From Candidatus Poribacteria bacterium (GTDB lineage Bacteria > Poribacteria > WGA-4E > WGA-3G): 64,000 bases of DNA. The position numbers and the translations under genes were made by a program. This document shows, piece after piece, positions 16,764 through 26,439 of the stretch (positions are counted from its first letter, which is position 1; each line of letters begins with the position of its first letter). Under the pieces are notes generated by a model. It saw nothing but the letters and a program-made list of their open reading frames with translations. It was not told the origin of the DNA and searched no databases. Location of the stretch: the NCBI GenBank assembly GCA_028824685.1, contig JAPPCZ010000105.1, positions 84,091-148,090 on the forward strand. Reading direction: 5' to 3'.

Positions 16764-18521
16764 ATGATGAAAAACATAGAAGTCAGTAATATATTCAGCA
16801 ATATTGGAGAACTTCTACAAATTCGAGGAGACGCTTCATTCCGAATTCGCTCTTACGAAAAAGCTGCCGATATAATTGAAGGGTTAACTGTTGATGTTAG
16901 CGAATTAATTGAGGTAGGAGAATTCCAAAATATCTCTGGAATTGGCAAGACAATTGAAGAAAAGACAAAAGAAATACTTGAAACTGGCACCTGTCAAGCT
17001 TACGAAAAACTCATCTCGGAGATGGGATTAGAGGTTCTGGATCTTTTGGACATTCAGGGGATTGGAAGCAAAACAGCAAGTCGACTCTATAGCGAACTTG
17101 GCATTAAAAATCTGAATCAACTTGCCGAGGCACTTGAAGGTGGAAAACTGCAGGGCATGAAAGGGTTAGGGAAAAAGACCCTTAATACCATATCAGAAAG
17201 TCTTGAATTCCTAACCACCTATCGTGGTACACGCTTGATTTCGCAGACCATAAACCTTGCTGAAAAACTTTCTGAAGTCTTCAAAAGTTGCGATGCACTC
17301 ACAAGACACGAATTTACGGGTGATTTACGGAGACGCGAAGAGGTCTGTCGTAGTCTTGAAGTTGTTGCAGAATGTGTTGGAGATATTAATACAACACAAA
17401 ACGCACTCATTGAATACCTCTCTAAACACCAGGAACAACTGACAACGCAAATTGTAGATGCTCAAGATACTCCTACTGGAATACCTTCCCTACAACCTTT
17501 ACAGAAAATTCACCTTCTCATTAACAACGATTTTCCTGCGGTAATCTATCTGTGTTCAGCGACTGAATACGAGGCAACGCTGTTTCTAACGACAGCAACA
17601 GACGAACATCTCGCCGCGCTTCCGACTGATACCCCCTTAAAAATCAGTGATCCAAGCAAAGCATCAGATTTTTGGCAAGAAACACAGAATAACACCGAAA
17701 CAGAAATATATAAGAAATTGGGGATGTCTTATATACCCCCGGAACTTCGGCAATACTCCGATTCAGTGGCGTTAGCGGTGGAAAATAATCTGCCGTCGCT
17801 TGTTGAATTCGATGATATACGAGGCGATTTACATACCCACACTGATTGGAGCGATGGCGCACATACTATGAATGATATGGTGGCGGCAGCTAAAAAACGC
17901 GGTCTTGAATACTATGCTGTCACTGATCATTCTGTTTCTTCTTCAGTCGCAAATGGCTTGGATCAAGCACGTTTGTTGGCACAGATGGAGCAGGTGCGTG
18001 AATTGGACGCTGTAACCGAAGGCATCACAATTTTAGCTGGCTCTGAAGTAGATATCCGCAGAAATGGCACACTCGATTTTCCTGATGAGATTCTCGCGCA
18101 ACTTGACATTGTTGTGGCAAGTGTGCACAGTCATTTTACATTATCCGAGGCAGAGATGACAAAACGGATGATCCGCGCGATTGAAAATCCTTATGTCAAA
18201 ATCATCGGACATCCGACAGGACGATTGCTTTGCAGGAGACCGATGTACCCGATCAATCTTGATGAGATTATCAGCGCTGCAGCGGAAAATGACACTATTT
18301 TGGAAATTAACGGTTCCCCCAGTCGTTTAGATTTGGGACCGGAATATGTGCGTAAGGCGAAAGAGGCAGGCGTTCTGATTGCTATCAACACCGATGCACA
18401 CTCGGTTCCTGAATTTGAACGTTATCAGTATGGTGTGAATGTTGCACGTCGGAGTGGGTTAACGAAAAACGATGTTATCAATACTTATCCCTTAGAAAAA
18501 CTACGTGAGACTTTAAGTTGA
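16764..18521 (+). CDS. polX: PolX-type protein: helix-hairpin-helix and PHP domains, altered polymerase motif
   Basis: A 585-residue protein starting at MMKNIEVSNIFSNIGELLQ; the frame opens 60 bases earlier but the conserved PolX N-terminus begins here. Order: 8-kDa-like domain with helix-hairpin-helix motifs (NISGIGKTIEEK, IQGIGSKTASRLYSELGI, MKGLGKKTLNTI), a polymerase-X-like region, then a C-terminal PHP domain from about residue 354 (DLHTHTDWSDG, AVTDHS, VASVHSH, IIGHPTGR, NTDAHS) with its metal ligands intact. The polymerase active site, normally GSxRR and GDxD, reads TGDLRRRE and VGDINTT. A PHP 3'-5' exonuclease or AP-site nuclease role in repair is more likely than DNA synthesis. Start uncertain by one codon. 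Confidence 0.8.
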   Translation: MMKNIEVSNIFSNIGELLQIRGDASFRIRSYEKAADIIEGLTVDVSELIEVGEFQNISGIGKTIEEKTKEILETGTCQAYEKLISEMGLEVLDLLDIQGIGSKTASRLYSELGIKNLNQLAEALEGGKLQGMKGLGKKTLNTISESLEFLTTYRGTRLISQTINLAEKLSEVFKSCDALTRHEFTGDLRRREEVCRSLEVVAECVGDINTTQNALIEYLSKHQEQLTTQIVDAQDTPTGIPSLQPLQKIHLLINNDFPAVIYLCSATEYEATLFLTTATDEHLAALPTDTPLKISDPSKASDFWQETQNNTETEIYKKLGMSYIPPELRQYSDSVALAVENNLPSLVEFDDIRGDLHTHTDWSDGAHTMNDMVAAAKKRGLEYYAVTDHSVSSSVANGLDQARLLAQMEQVRELDAVTEGITILAGSEVDIRRNGTLDFPDEILAQLDIVVASVHSHFTLSEAEMTKRMIRAIENPYVKIIGHPTGRLLCRRPMYPINLDEIISAAAENDTILEINGSPSRLDLGPEYVRKAKEAGVLIAINTDAHSVPEFERYQYGVNVARRSGLTKNDVINTYPLEKLRETLS

Positions 18522-18534
18522 AAGGAGTTTTACC

Positions 18535-20469
18535 GTGAAACGAACACGACTTGCACCCGCGAAACGCGCCATCATTATCGGTATGGATGGCGCAAGCATG
18601 GAACTGGTCAACAACATGATTGCGTGGGGACATACCCCGAATATGGCAAAACTACGCGATGCGGGTGTCCACCGTCCGATGATTGGCGTGTTTCCGACAT
18701 TGACTCCACCCGGATGGACAGCTCTCTCCACAGGTTCGTGGCCCGGCACGCATCAAGTGATGGATTTTAACATTCGTGCAGTAGGAAAAGACCTTGATAA
18801 AACGGTATGGGGTATTAACACTGGATTGTGTCAATCTGAATACCTTTGGAATCTTGTGGAACGCGCGGGTGGCAAACCGATTCTGGTGAAATGGGAAATG
18901 TCTTGGCCTCCCACTGTCCAAACCGGAATTCAGGTGGAAGGAACCGGTCCTGGTGTTTCAAACCATCATCAAATTGCAGGCTACCATCTATTTGTAGCAG
19001 GCAAGTGGGCAGCGCGTCCTATCGGTGGGCAGCGCGATCCAGAAACGCTTGACCCAAGCGCATTACAGAAAATCAAACATATTGATTCGGTAACTATTAA
19101 ACCGGTTGACACAAGCAAATGGGGAGGGGCACTGCTTGATTCTAATAAACCTGCGCAGGTGGTAGAACTCACTATCCAACCTTTGGCACGCGGTAGGGAA
19201 GATATGAACCGTGGCAAATCGGGCGTTCCGAAACCTTTTTATGGATTGATTTATGCTTCCGGTCAAGACGGTTATGACCGAATACGCGTGTGCAGCAGTC
19301 GTTCTGCAGATGATGTTGTCGCGGACCTTGGTGTTGGTGAGTGGAGCGATTGGTGGCTGGATACATTTGAAATTGATGGTGGTGATGTAGAAGGTTATGT
19401 TCGGATGAAATTGGTCACGCTTACGCCAACGGCTGATGCCTTTGAACTTTTTGTGCCACAAATTTGGCCCAGAACAGATTACACGGTGCCATCTGAGGTT
19501 GCAACTTCAATTGACCAAAATATCGGTTCGTTCCTCCAAAATCCTGCCCGCGATGCTCTTGGGCAGGTGGACGACGACACCTATTTTGAATTATTAGATT
19601 ACCACCACCAACGGCTGGCAGATGTTGCAACGTATCTTGCATCTGAAAACGATTGGGATGTTCTGATGGTAGAAACACATGCGCCGGACTACGCGAGTCA
19701 CTTCTTCCTCAGCCAAGCGGATGAAATCAGCGGCGCTGCACCCGAAACGATCCATCGGTGTAGGGAGGGATTGCGCCGCACGTATCAATCTGTTGATCAG
19801 ATGATTGGGCAAATTGCTGAACTTGCAGACGAGGAAACGGTTGTGCTTATCTGTGCAGACCACGGTGGTACACCGAATCAATTCCGTGCTGTAGACATTG
19901 AAGAGGTATTGGAAGAGACAGGATTCATTGTTAAGGGGACAGATGGTGCAATAGATTGGACGAAAACACGTGCCGTCAACGTTGGATTGGTGCATATTTT
20001 CATCAATCTTGCTGGGCGTGAACCGAACGGTATTGTTGCACAGGAAGATTATGAGGTAACACAACGCGAGATTATTGCTGCTCTACATGCATATCAGGAT
20101 GCGAAAACAGGGAGACATCCATTTTCATTGGCAGTGACACGAGCAGATGCTGAGATGTTGAACCTGCACGGTGATCTTGTCGGCGATGTTGTTTATGCTT
20201 TACGTCCGGAGTTTGATGGTGCACACGGCAAGCAATTGCCATCGGTAAGTTTCGGTATCGGTGGACAGCATTCAACGTTTATCCTCTCTGGTGCGGGCGT
20301 TCAGAAAGGTGGTGCTTTGGAGAGGCAAGTACGTGTGGTGGATGTTGCTCCTACGGTCTGTTATCTGTTAGGATTGCCGATGCCTACAAATGTTGAAGGC
20401 GGTATAGTCTATGAAGCGTTAGAAGATCCAAATTGGCATCTAACAAGTCTTGTGGAATTGGAAAAGTAA
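18535..20469 (+). CDS. Alkaline-phosphatase-superfamily hydrolase (nucleotide pyrophosphatase/phosphodiesterase type)
   Basis: A 644-residue enzyme with the metal-binding plan of type I phosphodiesterases: Asp in IIIGMDGASMELV, Thr nucleophile in PTLTPPGWTALSTG, Asp and His in VETHAPDYASHFF, Asp-His in ICADHGGTPNQF, and a later His in GIGGQHSTFI. The superfamily hydrolyses phosphomonoesters, phosphodiesters or phosphonates using two metals. GTG start with AAAGGAG; it begins 13 bases after the PolX gene, so both are probably one transcript. There is no signal peptide, so a cytoplasmic site is likely. The substrate is unknown. Confidence 0.82.
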   Translation: MKRTRLAPAKRAIIIGMDGASMELVNNMIAWGHTPNMAKLRDAGVHRPMIGVFPTLTPPGWTALSTGSWPGTHQVMDFNIRAVGKDLDKTVWGINTGLCQSEYLWNLVERAGGKPILVKWEMSWPPTVQTGIQVEGTGPGVSNHHQIAGYHLFVAGKWAARPIGGQRDPETLDPSALQKIKHIDSVTIKPVDTSKWGGALLDSNKPAQVVELTIQPLARGREDMNRGKSGVPKPFYGLIYASGQDGYDRIRVCSSRSADDVVADLGVGEWSDWWLDTFEIDGGDVEGYVRMKLVTLTPTADAFELFVPQIWPRTDYTVPSEVATSIDQNIGSFLQNPARDALGQVDDDTYFELLDYHHQRLADVATYLASENDWDVLMVETHAPDYASHFFLSQADEISGAAPETIHRCREGLRRTYQSVDQMIGQIAELADEETVVLICADHGGTPNQFRAVDIEEVLEETGFIVKGTDGAIDWTKTRAVNVGLVHIFINLAGREPNGIVAQEDYEVTQREIIAALHAYQDAKTGRHPFSLAVTRADAEMLNLHGDLVGDVVYALRPEFDGAHGKQLPSVSFGIGGQHSTFILSGAGVQKGGALERQVRVVDVAPTVCYLLGLPMPTNVEGGIVYEALEDPNWHLTSLVELEK

Positions 20470-20625
20470 TAATATTGGAATTTATGTTGTGGGATGTAGC
20501 GTGAAGATGTGTGATTTCATCTGGGCGGCATCCCATATACTTTTATAACTCAAGTTGCTACGGACAAGATTTTAGACCTGCAGACGCCATTTTAATCGAG
20601 AGAAATCCATTATTCGTAGAATATC

Positions 20626-20681
20626 GTAGCGCAAACTTTCAGTTTGCGTTCTCACAGGCACAATCTAACAGATTGTGCTAC
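20626..20681. repeat. GTAG...CTAC paired hairpins (REPIN-like)
   Basis: GTAGCGCAAACTTTCAGTTTGCG on the plus strand is followed by the inverted partner GCACAATCTAACAGATTGTGCTAC (partly abridged runs of the two stems), giving two hairpins bounded by GTAG and CTAC. It sits between two convergent genes and may also act as a bidirectional terminator. Confidence 0.6.
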
Positions 20682-20685
20682 ATCT

Positions 20686-22095
20686 TCATCTTGCGCGCCA
20701 GTCTCCTGTGACTTCTTCAAATGGAGCGACTGGTTCATAAGCCTCGTCGTAATCCCCACCATTGTGGCTAACCTCACATGAGCGGAGCCATTCGCGCAGG
20801 GTTTTGCGGGTTTGTCCCATACGTTCGCGTTGTTCATTTACCAAGTTGGTCGTTTCTGTGCGGTCTTTAATCATGTCAAAACATAAATCTTCGCTGCCAT
20901 CACTGGATAGGTTGGTCAAGCATTTATAACGGTTGTCCATCATTGCGATGGTCGGTGCGCCAAACATAGAGCCTTTTCCACTGTTGAACCGATACGGAAT
21001 CGGAGTGGGGCGTTCTATCATGTTTCCTTCAATGGTTGGTAGCAGACTGATGCCGTCAATGGGACGTTTATCTGGCATTTCATATTCCATGACCTCGGCG
21101 ATTGTCGGGAAGTAATCCAACGTGCTGCACGGCATTTCCACCACGCGTCCGGGGTCTGCATGACCTGGCCAGTGCAATAGCGCGGGGACACCTACGCCAC
21201 CGTCAAACAAAGATCGTTTTCGCCCGCGCAAGCCGCCTGTTGATCCCCGATTGCGGCCGTCTTGCCCCGTGCGTCCTTCGGGGCCGTTGTCCGAACAGAA
21301 CCAGATCATAGTGTTCTGAGATACGCCCCATGCTGCCAATGTGTGATACAATCGTCCCACCTGATCGTCTATGGCGGTAATACAGCCGTAATAGTGCTGC
21401 TCATTTTCGCTGTATTTGGAATACATTGCGCGATATTCCGGTCCGGCAATGACCGGGGTATGGGGTGCGTGAAACCAGATTGTCGCAAAAAACGGCTCAG
21501 CATTTTCTACAGCTTGTTCAATAAAGGGAATCGCTCGATCCATCAATATCCGGGAATCGCACCCTTCCAGATTCTCGGTTGCCAGTTTTCCATTTTCGTA
21601 ATATGGCGAGGCCCAGGGGCGGTCCAAACGTTTTCCGTTCCCCTGAATACCTACGGCGGGATCCCAGGTGGGAACGGCATACTCCGTAGCAAAAGACGCA
21701 TCGTAATCCCGTTCCCACGGTGGGGCGTAATTGCGTTTTGGATTACGATTGCGTTTGCCTGAATAATTCGGGTCCAGTGTGCCAAGATGCCATTTGCCAA
21801 AATGTCCGGTTGCATACCCATAGGATTTTAACATTCGTGCCAGTGTTATTTCCTGTGCGGGTAGATGCCCGCGATTGGCATGTGTTATGCCATATCGGAA
21901 ATAGTGTCGTCCGGTTAAACACGTCCCTCGCGTTGGAGAGCATACTGGTCCTCCTGCATAAAATCGCGTGAATCGGATACCATTGCTCGCGAGGCGGTCC
22001 AAATTCGGGGTTTTGATTATCTCATTTCCGTTAAATCCCACATCGCCATATCCGAGGTCGTCGCACATCATTAAAATTATATTGGGGGGACTCAT
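20686..22095 (-). CDS. Sulfatase (formylglycine-dependent, Cys type)
   Basis: Start chosen at ATG 22093-22095 (GGAG ten bases upstream) giving MSPPNIILMMCDDLGYGDVG and 469 residues; an ATG 45 bases earlier is less likely. The active-site motif is CSPTRGTCLTGR, whose Cys must be oxidised to formylglycine by a maturase (C-x-P-x-R consensus). Metal ligands are visible in MMCDDLGYGD and FCSDNGPEGRTG. Such enzymes remove sulfate from polysaccharides, fitting a host- or algae-associated heterotroph. No signal peptide is seen. Base composition looks higher in G+C than its neighbours, hinting at later acquisition. No maturase gene is in the window. Confidence 0.9.
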   Translation of the reverse strand: MSPPNIILMMCDDLGYGDVGFNGNEIIKTPNLDRLASNGIRFTRFYAGGPVCSPTRGTCLTGRHYFRYGITHANRGHLPAQEITLARMLKSYGYATGHFGKWHLGTLDPNYSGKRNRNPKRNYAPPWERDYDASFATEYAVPTWDPAVGIQGNGKRLDRPWASPYYENGKLATENLEGCDSRILMDRAIPFIEQAVENAEPFFATIWFHAPHTPVIAGPEYRAMYSKYSENEQHYYGCITAIDDQVGRLYHTLAAWGVSQNTMIWFCSDNGPEGRTGQDGRNRGSTGGLRGRKRSLFDGGVGVPALLHWPGHADPGRVVEMPCSTLDYFPTIAEVMEYEMPDKRPIDGISLLPTIEGNMIERPTPIPYRFNSGKGSMFGAPTIAMMDNRYKCLTNLSSDGSEDLCFDMIKDRTETTNLVNEQRERMGQTRKTLREWLRSCEVSHNGGDYDEAYEPVAPFEEVTGDWRAR

Positions 22096-22294
22096 CTTTT
22101 TGTCTCCATTCTTTCCTTTATAGATATAATCTATACGCAATCTGAATTAATGTCAAGTTTTTATATATCAACTTTTAGTTCAAATCTAAGTAGAAGCAAT
22201 CCGTTTGTAGTCGCGAAATTCATTGCGCCTCTTACTTCTTTCAATGAGAAAATAATTCATAGAATTGGCGTTATGTTGAAACTACTCAAAAGTA

Positions 22295-22323
22295 TTGATA
22301 CTCCACTCAATACCTGTTATAAT
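22295..22323 (+). promoter_or_regulatory. Sigma-70-type promoter for the HEAT-repeat gene
   Basis: TTGATA at 22295-22300, 17-base spacer, TATAAT at 22318-22323, about 33 bases before the start codon. Confidence 0.65.
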
Positions 22324-22355
22324 GGATTAAGCAACGCATAATAAAGGGGGCAATT

Positions 22356-25040
22356 ATGAAAGCTTGGACAGCATGGTTAATTTTCCTATTAATAGTCTCA
22401 TTATGTAGATTAGCACACGCCAATCCAGATCTTCTTAAACAAATGAGATCAACTGAAAATCATATTATTCGCTTGGATTCTGTCAGAGATCTATTCCTTA
22501 TGGAAAATGATGCCCTCCCATTCCTTATCCAAACACTTTCAGATGAAAGTGAAAATGCACGACAAAGAGCAGCATATCTTTTGGAAAACTACTTCGGTGA
22601 TCCCAAAGCACTGTCGGCACTTTCCGTAACTTTTCTATATGACACCGATAATAAGGTGCGGAACAGTGCAGCACGATCAATCGCTAATATTAACGCTGAA
22701 TATGCAAAGAATTTCTTAGAAAAACATCTTGACGCGGATTACGATACGCAAGTGATTGTAATTGATGTGTTATCAAACCTGAAAGATGCGCGAGTCATTC
22801 CAAAACTTGTTGAACGATTGAAGGATCCAGAAACAAGAGAAGATGCAGCTTATGCATTAGCAGATTTCAAAGATAAGCGAGTTCTTCCTTTTTTAATTGA
22901 CAAATTCAATGATCCCAAAATTCAAACATGGACATTAGATGAAATCATAGAAAAATTTGCACATATCAACGACGAGCAGACGTATCCAATGCTACTAAAA
23001 CTTTTTGATCCGGAAGTTGTAAAAAGAGGTGGTAACTTGAGAGCACAACGAGTTGCGGAAGCATTGTCACAAGCGAAACCTGCAATCGTTCCGCTATTGC
23101 TAAAAATGGTAGAACAGCTTGAATCAAGGAATGGCCCGCAAATGGTTTTACCAACCATTCGTGGATTGAGAAATCCGAAACTTGCACCAATTATAGAAAA
23201 AGCATTTCTTGAAACGGATAATACTACACTTCGATCCGCTCTGATAGGGGCTTTGATAAATATGGGAACAAAAGGGTTTGAGTCTCTATTAAGTATTATG
23301 CAACAAAAACCAGATGCGGAAGTATTAGATGCTTTAACAACATATAATAGCAAAGCTGCTATTGAGGCAGTTGCATCTTTTGCGCTGGATAAATTGCCCA
23401 AGTTTTCATACAAATTTGAAGATCCAGAAACTGAACTTAAGACTCCTACATTCGATGGATTGTCCCCGCTTCGTGGCGTTGCTATTAGAAGATTGGCAGG
23501 CTTTGGAGACTTAGGGAAAGGAGAGATATGTAAACATATTCCGCAATTACTCGCTGATCCTAACTCTAAAGTGAAATTGCTGACGCTTGACCTCATCAGA
23601 CAAATGCAGTTAAAAGAGTTTCTTCCCGCCTTGAAATCTCTCACACAAGACATTGATGAGAATATACGTAATGCCGCGCATATAGTTTTAGATATTCTTT
23701 CAGGTAAACCACAGTTGAAACTTGATGTGGTACCTGACCAACAACAATACAATTATGGGCAACCTATAGAACTGACTTATCGACTAAAAAATGTGAGCAA
23801 CTATCCTATTATGATTGGAAGACCAACCGTCGGTCTTACATTCACACCACTTATTCTAAACTCTGATGGCTCTTCAGCGGGATATGACTATTTAGACATC
23901 ACTTTATCAGAGTATGACCATATACATGTAGATATCTTAACACTTGGGACAGTTGGAATAGAGATTCTAAACCCTGATGGCACTTCAGCAAGAGTTGACT
24001 ATATGGATGTAAATATCTTGGGTACAGAAACTGATGGCTACAAAACACTCAACCCTGGTGAAGAATTAAATGGTACAATCTCTGTATCTGAAGAAAAATA
24101 TTGGCTTCATCAAGTAGGAATGTACACCGTCAATCTTCATATCACTCCATCGGGTAATGATTTTGACTATTACTCTGAAATTGCACGGTCGAATCGGATT
24201 AGTTCCCAAGTTCACTTCAATATTAAACCACCTACAACGAAACAAGTTGATGCAATTCTCAAGCGGGTTGATTCGGGACGTATTCATATTCATAGTTTTG
24301 AAAATCGCAAAACCTATCATCAACTCTGCGAATTGGATAAGATAGGCTTATTTCCAGCACTAAAAACACACGCATTGGTACCATTAGATAAGATAAGTGG
24401 TCCAGGAACTGTGTTTTGGGCACGGCGGTTGGGACCAACGTTCTTGGAACTTTCAAACGAAGAATTAGTCCCAAAATGTATTGAAATGTTAACACAACCA
24501 GCTATGAAAATTCTCTTAGGTTATTTAGGGGATAAACGAGCAATTAAACCATTGCGCTATCTTGCCATTGACGGATCGGCACTTGCTGCAGCTGCACTTC
24601 AAGAACTTGGTGATGCTCAGGCTGTCAAATGGTGTCAGGAACATGCAAAACGAAAGCTTAGACATTGGAACAAAGAGAAACGTGTAGAAGGTGCTGAGAT
24701 GCTTTGGACTCTAAAGCAGAGTCTTGATATCAACCAGGGATATACCCAGCAGTGGTTTTGGACTCATCAAAGTTTAAAAACTCGCGGATTTTACGAGCAG
24801 AACGATTCTCCAACTCTCGCAGCAGATTGGGCAGAAATTGTTAAAAAAGCGATGACTTTGGAAGGACTTAAGGCGTTACTTGAACACCCAATTCCAGCAG
24901 TGAGACTCGGTGCAGCGTATGAACTTGCATATCTTGGAGATAAATCAGGTATCAAATTGATAGAACAGGATCTGCAGGCAAATGAACTTGAAATTCGCAA
25001 CCAGGCTCGAGATACACTTCTCAAGTTGCATTCTGAATAG
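22356..25040 (+). CDS. Exported HEAT-repeat protein
   Basis: An 894-residue protein with signal peptide MKAWTAWLIFLLIVSLCRLA (ending AHA). Residues 30-440 are HEAT/PBS-lyase-type helical repeats (VIPKLVERLKDPETREDAAY, VLPFLIDKF), a protein-binding solenoid. A beta-rich middle (about 455-640; PQLKLDVVPDQQQYNYGQPI) resembles an immunoglobulin-like or intracellular-proteinase-inhibitor domain. It includes an internal near-duplicate: ILNSDGSSAGYDYLDI and ILNPDGTSARVDYMDV. HEAT repeats resume at the C-terminus (KILLGYLGDKRAIKPLRYLA; IPAVRLGAAYELAYLGDKSG). No enzyme motif. GGGGGCAAT ribosome site; monocistronic. Confidence 0.75.
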   Translation: MKAWTAWLIFLLIVSLCRLAHANPDLLKQMRSTENHIIRLDSVRDLFLMENDALPFLIQTLSDESENARQRAAYLLENYFGDPKALSALSVTFLYDTDNKVRNSAARSIANINAEYAKNFLEKHLDADYDTQVIVIDVLSNLKDARVIPKLVERLKDPETREDAAYALADFKDKRVLPFLIDKFNDPKIQTWTLDEIIEKFAHINDEQTYPMLLKLFDPEVVKRGGNLRAQRVAEALSQAKPAIVPLLLKMVEQLESRNGPQMVLPTIRGLRNPKLAPIIEKAFLETDNTTLRSALIGALINMGTKGFESLLSIMQQKPDAEVLDALTTYNSKAAIEAVASFALDKLPKFSYKFEDPETELKTPTFDGLSPLRGVAIRRLAGFGDLGKGEICKHIPQLLADPNSKVKLLTLDLIRQMQLKEFLPALKSLTQDIDENIRNAAHIVLDILSGKPQLKLDVVPDQQQYNYGQPIELTYRLKNVSNYPIMIGRPTVGLTFTPLILNSDGSSAGYDYLDITLSEYDHIHVDILTLGTVGIEILNPDGTSARVDYMDVNILGTETDGYKTLNPGEELNGTISVSEEKYWLHQVGMYTVNLHITPSGNDFDYYSEIARSNRISSQVHFNIKPPTTKQVDAILKRVDSGRIHIHSFENRKTYHQLCELDKIGLFPALKTHALVPLDKISGPGTVFWARRLGPTFLELSNEELVPKCIEMLTQPAMKILLGYLGDKRAIKPLRYLAIDGSALAAAALQELGDAQAVKWCQEHAKRKLRHWNKEKRVEGAEMLWTLKQSLDINQGYTQQWFWTHQSLKTRGFYEQNDSPTLAADWAEIVKKAMTLEGLKALLEHPIPAVRLGAAYELAYLGDKSGIKLIEQDLQANELEIRNQARDTLLKLHSE

Positions 25041-25117
25041 TAATTATGCTTTTTGTATGCCTTTTTGGTTTTGATACTTTTCTCAAATAGTAATCTGAAA
25101 TACCGTAATTATTCTAT

Positions 25118-25146
25118 TTGACAGGACTGTGATTTTCTGATAAAAT
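25118..25146 (+). promoter_or_regulatory. Sigma-70-type promoter for the Gfo/Idh/MocA gene
   Basis: TTGACA at 25118-25123, 17-base spacer, TAAAAT at 25141-25146. The -10 overlaps a small dyad (TTCTGAT/ATCAGAA), so repression at this site is possible. Confidence 0.6.
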
Positions 25147-25178
25147 CAGAATTACAACACAAAATGAAGGAGCAAGAA

Positions 25179-26216
25179 GTGGCATCAGAAACAGTCCGAG
25201 TCGGTATCATCGGCGCAGGTAGGAACACAACATCACGACATATCCCAGGACTACAAGCAATTGAAGACGTTGAGATTATAGGGGTGTGTAATCGGAGTCG
25301 AGAATCATCGCAACGGGTAGTGGACGAGTTCGGCATCCCTAAAATCTACGACAATTGGCAGGATGCAATTGACGATAAAGAGACGAATGCAATCGTCATT
25401 GGGACGTGGCCCTACATGCATTGCCGTGCAACTGTGTCAGCACTGATTGCAAATAAACACGTGATGTGTGAGGCGCGGATGGCTATGAACGCACGTGAGG
25501 CACACGCGATGCGTATGATGGCACGTCGCAAATCACGCCTCACCGCGCAAATTGTTCCTTCACCGATGACGCTTCGAGTAGATAAAACTATCAAACGTCT
25601 GATTGCCGAAGGATATATCGGAGATGTGCTTGCCGTTGAAGTGCGTGCAGGCGGCGCGTTTCTGGATAGTGAGACTCCTCTTCAATGGCGGCAGGATTTC
25701 GACCTGAGTGGTATGAACATCATGAGCATGGGGATTTGGTACGAGGCGTTGATGCGCTGGGTCAGTGAAGCGACAAAGATTATGGCGATGGGTAAAACGT
25801 TCGTCAAAATGCGTCCTGATGCAGACGGTGTGATGCGGGCAGTTCGTATCCCTGAACATATTGATGTGGTTGGTGAACTCGCCTGCGGTGCACAACTTCA
25901 CATGCAAATCTCTGCTGTAACAGGGTTGGCTGGTGTGCCTGAAGTTTTTATTTTTGGCAGTCAAGGGACTTTACGATTCTCAGGAAATAAACTGGACGGT
26001 GGTCAAATTGAAGATGATGAACTAAAAGAGATTGATATTCCAGCTGAGGAAGAAGGTGCGTGGCGAGTGGAGGAGGAGTTTGTGAACGCTATCCGCGGTG
26101 AAGAGGTCATCACACATACCGACTTTGACACCGGTGTTAAGTATATGGAGTTTACGGAGGCGGTCACACGGAGTATGTCTTCTGGCGCGGCGATTTCATT
26201 ACCACTTCAAGTATAG
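25179..26216 (+). CDS. Gfo/Idh/MocA-family oxidoreductase
   Basis: An NAD(P)-dependent oxidoreductase for sugars or inositols. The Rossmann fold begins VRVGIIGAGRNTTSRHIPGL. The usual EKP segment is replaced by CEARMAMNAREAHAM, so the conserved Lys-Pro is absent (Arg-Met instead). The C-terminal GFO domain is visible (IGDVLAVEVRAGG, MNIMSMGIWYEALM). Start chosen at GTG 25179 because AAGGAG lies six bases before it; the ATG at 25164 overlaps that site and would add five residues. About 345 residues, normal length. Substrate unknown. Confidence 0.82.
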   Translation: MASETVRVGIIGAGRNTTSRHIPGLQAIEDVEIIGVCNRSRESSQRVVDEFGIPKIYDNWQDAIDDKETNAIVIGTWPYMHCRATVSALIANKHVMCEARMAMNAREAHAMRMMARRKSRLTAQIVPSPMTLRVDKTIKRLIAEGYIGDVLAVEVRAGGAFLDSETPLQWRQDFDLSGMNIMSMGIWYEALMRWVSEATKIMAMGKTFVKMRPDADGVMRAVRIPEHIDVVGELACGAQLHMQISAVTGLAGVPEVFIFGSQGTLRFSGNKLDGGQIEDDELKEIDIPAEEEGAWRVEEEFVNAIRGEEVITHTDFDTGVKYMEFTEAVTRSMSSGAAISLPLQV

Positions 26217-26222
26217 AAACGT

Positions 26223-26291
26223 TTTACGGCACACGGCGTGTGCTGACTACTTTGCAAAGACGATTTACGGCACACGGCGTGTGCCTACTAC
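26223..26291 (-). repeat. Tandem pair of GTAG-type hairpins
   Basis: Two near-identical copies (26223-26250 and 26264-26291), each a TTTACGGCACACGGCGTGTGC core ending in ACTAC. Read on the minus strand each begins GTAG and folds on GGCACACGCCGTGTGCC. Two copies with a 13-base gap are not a CRISPR array. Confidence 0.65.
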
Positions 26292-26344
26292 AATAAAGGA
26301 TCAGAATCATTTAGTTTACATGTTCTTCTCAACATTTATGTTAA

Positions 26345-26370
26345 GGTCGCGACCTGGAGGTCGCTCCTAC
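26345..26370 (-). repeat. GTAGGAGCGACCT palindromic element
   Basis: Minus strand reads GTAGGAGCGACCTCCAGGTC followed by GCGACC. The same core occurs at 42041-42066 and at both ends of 36352-36461. Confidence 0.6.
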
Positions 26371-26439
26371 AAGAAGTGAATTTTGATAGAAGATAAGAAT
26401 TACCGGAGAAAAACGACTCAAATTAAGAAAGGAGAAACA

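Noticed and set aside
19063..20064. Long minus-strand open frames within the AlkP-superfamily gene
   Set aside because: No ribosome sites or domain motifs; the plus-strand frame has complete active-site motifs.
26223..26291. Possible CRISPR array (two near-identical repeats)
   Set aside because: Only two copies, a 13-base gap, and each copy is a palindrome of the GTAG family; no cas genes.
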